Below the pieces are notes generated by a model, which was given only the letters and a program-made list of their open reading frames with translations, ran no database searches and was not told where the DNA came from. This document shows positions 31,532 through 36,124 of a stretch of DNA of 36,124 nucleotides, one piece after another (within the stretch, counting starts at the first letter, position 1; each line of letters starts with the position of its first letter). The translations under genes and the position numbers were made by a program. The stretch is from Deltaproteobacteria bacterium (lineage in GTDB: Bacteria > UBA10199 > GCA-002796325 > JACPFF01). The stretch spans positions 1 through 36,124 of the forward strand of contig JACQUX010000021.1 in the NCBI GenBank assembly GCA_016210045.1, in the 5' to 3' direction.

Positions 31532-33676
31532 ATGAAGAGACCCTCTCACGCTTGCGTATTAGCCCTCTTTCTTTCCGCCTGCGGCGGCGGAGGACTCTAC
31601 ACCACCGCACTACCGGACACTGATCTCAGCATCGGCACGGCGCAGGAATTTGCGCTCGGCAGCGATTATCCGGCAGGCCTTGCCATTGCGGAATTTCCCG
31701 GCAAGCGCGCCACGGCATTCATCGTCAGCGTCGATAGTCCGGTCGGCGTGGTCGCGATCGATCTCGACGCCCCGAGTTTACGCCTCTCCGCGCAATTCGC
31801 CGGCTGCCAACTCCCTCCCGGCACCGGCCTCCCCGCCGGACCGCTGCTGGCGCTCGCTTCCACGCGGCTGCTCCTGCTCACGTCCAGCCACGTGATCGAT
31901 TGCGACCCGACGACCGGAATGATCCGCGCCGCAGTACAACTGACCGATCCAGTCCAACTGCCCCACGCCGCGCCACTCTCCGCTCCGTTTGATCTCAACG
32001 GCGACGGCCGCGACGAAACGACGGTCGCGCGCGTGGATCCCAGTTATCCCGGCGGCATGGCCCTTCTCGGCGACGCGCTCTACATCAGCTTCGGCAACTA
32101 TCTGATGCCGATCGGCGACCCCGTGGCCGCACCCGGCTTGGTGCTCCGCTATCGACTCCACGCAACCGCGCCGTTCGTCACCCGCGATCCCGCGCAGCCG
32201 ATCGTCACCACCGCCTTCAACCCCACCGCACTGCAGGCATTGCCCAATGGGCAACTCCTGATCGTCGAATCGGGCATCAACGGCATCGTCAACGGTGCCA
32301 CTGCGCCGCAAACCGACTCCGGCGTGGAGATTTTCACGCCCTCCACCGGAGCCAAGACGTATCACGGCCTCGGGCCAGTCGCGCTCGCGTTCCAGCCCCC
32401 GGCGATCACCGGCGACGGAACGCTGGCGTTTTTCACCAGCGCGGCGTTCGCCGAAGTGTATGCCCTCGATTTGCAACAACTGGCGTGGCTCCGCGACCAC
32501 GACGACCCGATCACGCTCGGCCTTGCAACCAACACGAGTGATTTCCTCCCCGCCGCGACACTCGACGCGACGGAAAGTTATCTGTTCGTCGCGAGTTTCA
32601 GCACGAGCGCGATTTACCCGATCCGACTCGATGCCGACGATTTCACCCCACTGCCGCCGGAATACGCCACCCCGTTTCGGTTGGGATATGCGGCCGGCGC
32701 TACGGCCGCGAATCCGAGCGGCACCAACACCGGCGTCAGTGCCGTGGCGTTTCGCGGCACCACGACACGGCTGTACGCGCTGACTGCCAATCCGGGCAAA
32801 CTCGTCGCGCTCGACGCACGTCCAAAAGCGGTCCCCAGTATTGCGTCTCCAGACGTCGCACCCGCTCCACCCGCTACGGGCAATCCGCCCCCAGAGACGG
32901 AAACAACGGCCCCAGCCACCAGTCCCCAGCCCCCAGTCACACCGGCGCCTCCGACTCCCGCGACATCCGCACCAACGGCACCGGCCACCACACCAACGCC
33001 TGCACCGACACCGCCGCCCCCAGCAGTACCGCCCCCGCCACCCAACACGCCAACACCCAAACCCGCGCTCGTGCCGCTCGCGCTGATGAATCCACCCGCC
33101 ACCAGCCAAGTCCCGTTCGCCGATGCGGTGGCGTCCTTCACGCCCGACTGCAAGAAAACCGCCCATTACGGATGCAGCGAATTCCCCGCCAACGTCTTCG
33201 GCGCGCCGCACGGTGCCGGCGCCAATGCCGGCGCCACCAACAGCGTCCTCTCGCTCGGATGTGGCGGCCAGATCGTATTAGAGATGACGGATTTTTTAAT
33301 CGCCGACGGCAAAGGCGCCGACTTCATCGTATTTGAAAATGCGTTCCTGATCGGCGGCGGACCGGCCACGTTCGCCGAACCAGGCGTAGTCGGCGTCAGC
33401 CAAGACGGTGTCATGTTCAAAGAATTTCCCTGCGCCGGGAAATCCGCGAATTATGCGGGTTGCGCGGGCGTGCGTCCGGCGTTGAGTCACCCGGATAACG
33501 GCATCGACCCAACCGACCCGTTCGCAGCCGGCGGCGACGCATTCGATCTAGCCGCCGTCGGACTCCCGACCGCGCGCTTCGTCCGCATTCGCGACGTCAG
33601 CTGCACCTCCGGCACCGCCCCGAACGCCGGATTCGATCTGGACGCCGTTAGTATTGTCTGGGGAGTCAAACCATGA
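31532..33676 (+). CDS. surface lipoprotein of the B12 operon: propeller-like domain plus C-terminal surface domain
   Basis: A 714-residue protein with a signal peptide and lipobox LFLSAC (Cys17). Residues 30 to about 440 consist of repeated short beta units (IVSVDSPVGVVAIDLDAP, LLLLTSSHVIDCDPTTGMI, GQLLIVESGINGIVNGAT, SYLFVASFSTSAIYPIRLD) typical of a YncE-like beta-propeller. A Pro/Thr-rich linker (about 448-525) includes a heptamer-repeat insert. The C-terminal domain (about 528-714) has GAPHGAGANAGATNSVLSLG, GGQIVLEMTDFLIADGKGADFIVFEN, VSQDGVMFKEFPC, GGDAFDLAAVGL and GFDLDAVSIVW, as in cell-surface proteins often encoded near cobalamin genes. It overlaps btuF by 4 bp. By analogy with Bacteroides BtuG, a B12-binding propeller partner of BtuB, it may capture cobalamin; this is inference. 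Confidence 0.75.
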   Translation: MKRPSHACVLALFLSACGGGGLYTTALPDTDLSIGTAQEFALGSDYPAGLAIAEFPGKRATAFIVSVDSPVGVVAIDLDAPSLRLSAQFAGCQLPPGTGLPAGPLLALASTRLLLLTSSHVIDCDPTTGMIRAAVQLTDPVQLPHAAPLSAPFDLNGDGRDETTVARVDPSYPGGMALLGDALYISFGNYLMPIGDPVAAPGLVLRYRLHATAPFVTRDPAQPIVTTAFNPTALQALPNGQLLIVESGINGIVNGATAPQTDSGVEIFTPSTGAKTYHGLGPVALAFQPPAITGDGTLAFFTSAAFAEVYALDLQQLAWLRDHDDPITLGLATNTSDFLPAATLDATESYLFVASFSTSAIYPIRLDADDFTPLPPEYATPFRLGYAAGATAANPSGTNTGVSAVAFRGTTTRLYALTANPGKLVALDARPKAVPSIASPDVAPAPPATGNPPPETETTAPATSPQPPVTPAPPTPATSAPTAPATTPTPAPTPPPPAVPPPPPNTPTPKPALVPLALMNPPATSQVPFADAVASFTPDCKKTAHYGCSEFPANVFGAPHGAGANAGATNSVLSLGCGGQIVLEMTDFLIADGKGADFIVFENAFLIGGGPATFAEPGVVGVSQDGVMFKEFPCAGKSANYAGCAGVRPALSHPDNGIDPTDPFAAGGDAFDLAAVGLPTARFVRIRDVSCTSGTAPNAGFDLDAVSIVWGVKP
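32911..32938 (-). repeat. CTGGTGR heptamer array inside the B12-operon lipoprotein gene
   Basis: Four units on the plus strand (CCCAGCC, ACCAGTC, CCCAGCC, CCCAGTC) encode ATSPQPPVTP in the Pro-rich linker, the same PQPPVT heptapeptide as in the SucB linker. Here the repeat is in the opposite genomic orientation but the same orientation relative to its gene. Confidence 0.8.
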
Positions 33677-34536
33677 ACTGGAAAACGATGCAGCCGTATG
33701 CACTGCGCTGGACCCGACATCTCCGCACATTTTGCATGTTCCATTTTGCACTTTGCCTTTTGCCTTTTCCAGCCGTTGCCGCCATGCCGCAACGGATCGT
33801 GTCGCTGAAACCCAACATCACGGAAATCCTCTTCGCCCTCGGCGTCGGCGACCGCGTCGTCGGCGTGACGACGTGGTGCGACTTCCCGGCTGCGGCGCGC
33901 GCCCTCCCGAAAGTGGCGGATTACGTGCGTCCGAACTTGGAAGCCATACTAGCACTACGACCGGACTTGGTGATCGCCTCGCGCGAAAACTCGCTGCGCG
34001 CCCCGATTGAACGCTTGAGTCAATGGCAGATTCCCGTCTTACTCACGGACTTTACTTCAGTGGAGTCCCTGCGCACCGCGATTACGGCCATTGCCACGCG
34101 CGTCGGCGCGGAACCCGCCGGCGCCCGACTCACCCAACAAATCGCCGCTGCGATCGCGCCGCCTCCAACCGCCGCCACGCCCGCGCCGCGCGTCTTGTTG
34201 TTGGTCGGCCACTACCCTCCAGTGGCCGCCGGTCCCGCCTCGTTACTCGGTGAACTGTTGCGATACGCCGGCGCGCAAAATGTCATCACCGCGCCGCAAC
34301 CCCTCTACCCGCAACTGAGCCGCGAACAGCTGCTGGCATTGCAACCGGATGTCATCCTCGATGCCGCCACCTCGATGGAAGGCGTGAGCAACAGCAATGC
34401 AAAGTGCAAAATGCAAAATACAAAATGCAAAATGGTGGACATCGATCTGTTGCGCGCCGGACCGCGTGTCGCTGCGGGCATTGCGGCCCTCCGCGACGCT
34501 ATTGCTGCAGCAACCGAGCCGGAGCCAACGCCATGA
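33673..34536 (+). CDS. btuF: cobalamin ABC transporter substrate-binding protein
   Basis: A 287-residue periplasmic B12-binding protein. Motifs are RIVSLKPNITEILFALGVGDRVVGVTTWCDFP, LRPDLVIASREN, PASLLGELLRYAGAQNV and LLRAGPRVAAGIAALRDA. The signal-peptide core FCMFHFALCLLPFP is encoded by TTTTGCA heptamers. Near residue 242 a second heptamer array encodes NAKCKMQNTKCKM directly before DIDLLRAGPR. The conserved stretch normally found there (a Trp, then A-V-K/R-x-G/R-R-V-Y) is missing, so about 20 residues were lost or replaced. The start overlaps the upstream stop (ATGA), and the stop overlaps btuC by 4 bp. Confidence 0.92.
   Translation: MNWKTMQPYALRWTRHLRTFCMFHFALCLLPFPAVAAMPQRIVSLKPNITEILFALGVGDRVVGVTTWCDFPAAARALPKVADYVRPNLEAILALRPDLVIASRENSLRAPIERLSQWQIPVLLTDFTSVESLRTAITAIATRVGAEPAGARLTQQIAAAIAPPPTAATPAPRVLLLVGHYPPVAAGPASLLGELLRYAGAQNVITAPQPLYPQLSREQLLALQPDVILDAATSMEGVSNSNAKCKMQNTKCKMVDIDLLRAGPRVAAGIAALRDAIAAATEPEPTP
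33730..33771 (+). repeat. TTTTGCA heptamer array encoding the BtuF signal peptide
   Basis: Six contiguous units: TTTTGCA, TGTTCCA, TTTTGCA, CTTTGCC, TTTTGCC, TTTTCCA. They translate as FCMFHFALCLLPFP, the hydrophobic core of the signal peptide. Confidence 0.85.
34398..34432 (+). repeat. TGCAAAA heptamer array inside btuF
   Basis: Five contiguous units: TGCAAAG, TGCAAAA, TGCAAAA, TACAAAA, TGCAAAA. This is the reverse complement of the array in the signal peptide. It encodes a Lys/Cys/Asn/Met-rich patch foreign to the BtuF family. Confidence 0.9.
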
Positions 34537-35498
34537 TCCGCCGCACCGCGCTCATATTCATGACCCTCGGTGGTTTGCTGCTCGCCGCACTGCTGATCGG
34601 TCTGGATGTCGGTCCGTCGTCGATCACGTTGTGGAGCCCCGCCGCGGATTTGAAAACGGCGATCCTGTGGCAGACGCGGCTCCCGCGACTATTGCTCGCC
34701 ATGTTGGTCGGTGGCGGATTGGCCGGCGCCGGCGTCGCGTATCAAGCCTTGCTGCACAATCCGTTGGCCGACCCGTATATCCTCGGCGTGGCCGGCGGCG
34801 CTGCGCTCGGGAGCGCACTGGCCGTCGCCTGCAACGGGACTTGGCCATGGGTCCTCGCATGCGCCTTTCTGGCCAGCTTGCTCACGATGGCGGCGATTTT
34901 CTCCATCGCTCGCCGACCCGCGCGCTACTTCGCCCACAGCCTGCTGTTGACCGGCGTCGTCTGTAACGCGTTCGCCTTCGCACTGATTATGTTGCTGCAC
35001 ACCTTCGTGCCGATCCAACGCGGCCAAGAAATCCTCTTTCTGTTGATGGGCACCTTAGCGATCGCGGGACCGGAAGTCCTGCCGGTCGCTGGCCTCACCA
35101 TCGGACTCGGCAGTCTCGTGCTCTTCTGGCGCGCCCGCGCGCTCGACACGCTCGCACTCGGTGAAGAAACCGCGTGCTCGCTCGGCATCGCCGTTCAACG
35201 TTTGCAGTGGGAAATTTTTGTCGCCGGATCGCTGATGGTCGGCACCGTCGTCGCCGTCAGCGGATTGATCGGCTTTGTCGGCCTCTTCATCCCGCACGCG
35301 ATGCGCTTACTCGTGGGGCATCGGCACCGGCTCCTGATCCCCGCCGCCACGCTGGCGGGCGCGGCCTTCCTGAGCCTCGCCGACACCGTCGCACGCGCCG
35401 CACTCTCCCGCGGCACCGTGCAAACCGAACTCCCCGTCGGCGTGATTACGGCGTTAGTGGGCGCACCGTGTTTTGTCTGGCTGTTGCGAAAAACGTGA
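34533..35498 (+). CDS. btuC: cobalamin ABC transporter permease
   Basis: A 321-residue FecCD/BtuC-family permease with about nine to ten membrane helices. Signatures are TRLPRLLLAMLVGGGLAGAGVAYQALLHNPLADPYILGVAGGA (the classic motif), GEETACSLGI, GLIGFVGLFIPHAMRLLVGHRHR (coupling-helix region that contacts the ATPase) and ELPVGVITALVGAPCFVWLL at the C-terminus. ATG 34533 overlaps the btuF stop by four bases; a frame to 34404 inside btuF is not needed. It acts as a homodimer with BtuD and receives B12 from BtuF. Confidence 0.95.
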   Translation: MIRRTALIFMTLGGLLLAALLIGLDVGPSSITLWSPAADLKTAILWQTRLPRLLLAMLVGGGLAGAGVAYQALLHNPLADPYILGVAGGAALGSALAVACNGTWPWVLACAFLASLLTMAAIFSIARRPARYFAHSLLLTGVVCNAFAFALIMLLHTFVPIQRGQEILFLLMGTLAIAGPEVLPVAGLTIGLGSLVLFWRARALDTLALGEETACSLGIAVQRLQWEIFVAGSLMVGTVVAVSGLIGFVGLFIPHAMRLLVGHRHRLLIPAATLAGAAFLSLADTVARAALSRGTVQTELPVGVITALVGAPCFVWLLRKT

Positions 35499-35511
35499 GG
35501 GAGGGAATGAA

Positions 35512-35671
35512 TGCCCCCCGCCGCAAGGGGCGGGGCATCCACCTCCCTCTCCCTTTGGAGAGAGGGTTGGGTGAGGGGGAGACCACCAGAACCAACCTCC
35601 CCCTCACCCTGGCCCTCTCCCCAAAGGGAGAGGGGATAAAAAAGAACGCGGCTGACCGCGAGAAATTTCAC
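35512..35671 (+). repeat. family C composite inverted repeat, copy C4
   Basis: A full-length copy matching C1: CCCCCCGCC/GGGGCGGGG hairpin, ATCCACCTCCCTCTCCC, GGGTGAGGGGGAGACCACCA, CCTCCCCCTCACCCTGG, CCCTCTCCCC/GGGAGAGGGG, AAAAAAG, a CGCGG/CCGCG hairpin and AATTTCAC. It separates btuC from btuD and ends 14 bp before the btuD start. Confidence 0.85.
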
Positions 35672-35679
35672 GAGGAAAA

Positions 35680-35693
35680 TGCAAAATGCAAAA
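35680..35693 (+). repeat. TGCAAAA heptamer pair at the btuD start
   Basis: Two TGCAAAA units preceded by AAAA and followed by TG create three ATG codons (35679, 35686, 35693), one in each reading frame. The middle one is the btuD start. Confidence 0.8.
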
Positions 35694-36124
35694 TGACGGA
35701 CTGGAAGACATCGCACTCCGCTGCGAGCAACTCAGTTTCTCCTACGGCCCCCATGCAGTCCTCCACGACTGCACATTTGCCTGCCCCAGCGGGCAAATCA
35801 CGGTGCTGATGGGCCCGAACGGTGTCGGCAAATCGACGCTGCTCAAGCTCTGCGCCGGACTACTATCCCCACAGCACGGCACCGTGCGCTGCTGCGGCGC
35901 ATCGCTCCAGACCCGCACGCCACGCCAGCGCGCACGCATGATTGCGTATGTCCCCCAACAACTCCACTGCCCTTTTCCACTCGCCGTGCGCGAATTCGTC
36001 GGCCTCGGCCGCGTCCCGCACGAATCGTGGTTTCCGCACCGCACCGCCGCCGACACCGCCGCGATCGACACCGCGTTACACGATCTGGACCTCCTTCCGC
36101 TCGCCGCGCGCCCGATCCATTCCC
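35686..36124 (+). CDS. btuD: cobalamin ABC transporter ATP-binding protein (partial, cut by window end)
   Basis: The first 146 residues of an ABC ATPase. The N-terminus reads LRCEQLSFSYGPHAVLHDCTF; Walker A is GPNGVGKST (residues 43-51); the Q-loop is YVPQQ followed by PFPLAVREFVGLGRVPHESWF, typical of the iron/B12 importer subfamily. The signature motif and Walker B lie beyond the window. ATG 35686 is the only one of three overlapping ATGs in the correct frame; GAGG lies ten bases upstream. It completes a btuB/F/C/D uptake operon. Confidence 0.93.
   Translation, partial: MQNDGLEDIALRCEQLSFSYGPHAVLHDCTFACPSGQITVLMGPNGVGKSTLLKLCAGLLSPQHGTVRCCGASLQTRTPRQRARMIAYVPQQLHCPFPLAVREFVGLGRVPHESWFPHRTAADTAAIDTALHDLDLLPLAARPIHS

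Overview
The window is a GC-rich chromosome segment from a Gram-negative, respiring bacterium. Lipobox lipoproteins and a TonB-dependent receptor point to an outer membrane, and complex I subunits plus a 2-oxoglutarate dehydrogenase point to respiration. A TIGR02147-family regulator, a poly-serine lipoprotein and many dispersed intergenic repeats suggest a deltaproteobacterial or Bdellovibrionota-like candidate lineage. That placement is inference and low confidence.

Layout. 1-1.7 kb: TIGR02147 regulator plus lipoprotein, with paired TGTGCACA palindromes in front. 1.7-2.4 kb (-): MntA/HepT toxin-antitoxin pair. 2.5-10.7 kb (-): nuoJKLMN, then an unknown gene, elbB and a methyltransferase-like gene. 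10.9-12.5 kb (+): AbiEii-type toxin-antitoxin pair and a secreted repeat protein, sitting where nuoI and the rest of the complex I operon would normally precede nuoJ. 12.5-14.9 kb: two divergent unknown genes. 15.4-25.0 kb (-): rpsU, yqeY, dnaG, rpoD (macromolecular-synthesis order), then sucA and sucB. 25.1-25.9 kb (+): a third nucleotidyltransferase pair. 26.3-28.7 kb (+): large poly-Ser lipoprotein. 28.8-36.1 kb (+): cobalamin riboswitch and a vitamin B12 uptake operon (btuB, a candidate B12-capture lipoprotein, btuF, btuC, and btuD cut by the window end).

The most unusual content is repeat-based. (1) Two intergenic families, A (three copies) and B (two copies), have a nearly invariant core of about 90 nt enclosed by 28-33 bp arms. 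The arm sequences differ completely between copies, yet within each copy they stay complementary. Family A also has an internal hairpin whose stem changes in a compensated way around an invariant TCGAT loop. This is the pattern of a conserved nucleic-acid structure. (2) A+B composites flank dnaG-rpoD in mirrored orientation. (3) Two heptanucleotide tandem-repeat families (CTGGTGR and TGCAAAA) occur between genes and inside genes. In sucB and btuF an array sits exactly where conserved protein sequence is missing: the peripheral-subunit-binding domain of SucB and a C-terminal segment of BtuF. In btuF another array encodes the signal-peptide core. (4) A long composite inverted repeat (family C), common in bacterial genomes, occurs four times.

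Gene calls rest on motif recognition by eye. No database search was possible.
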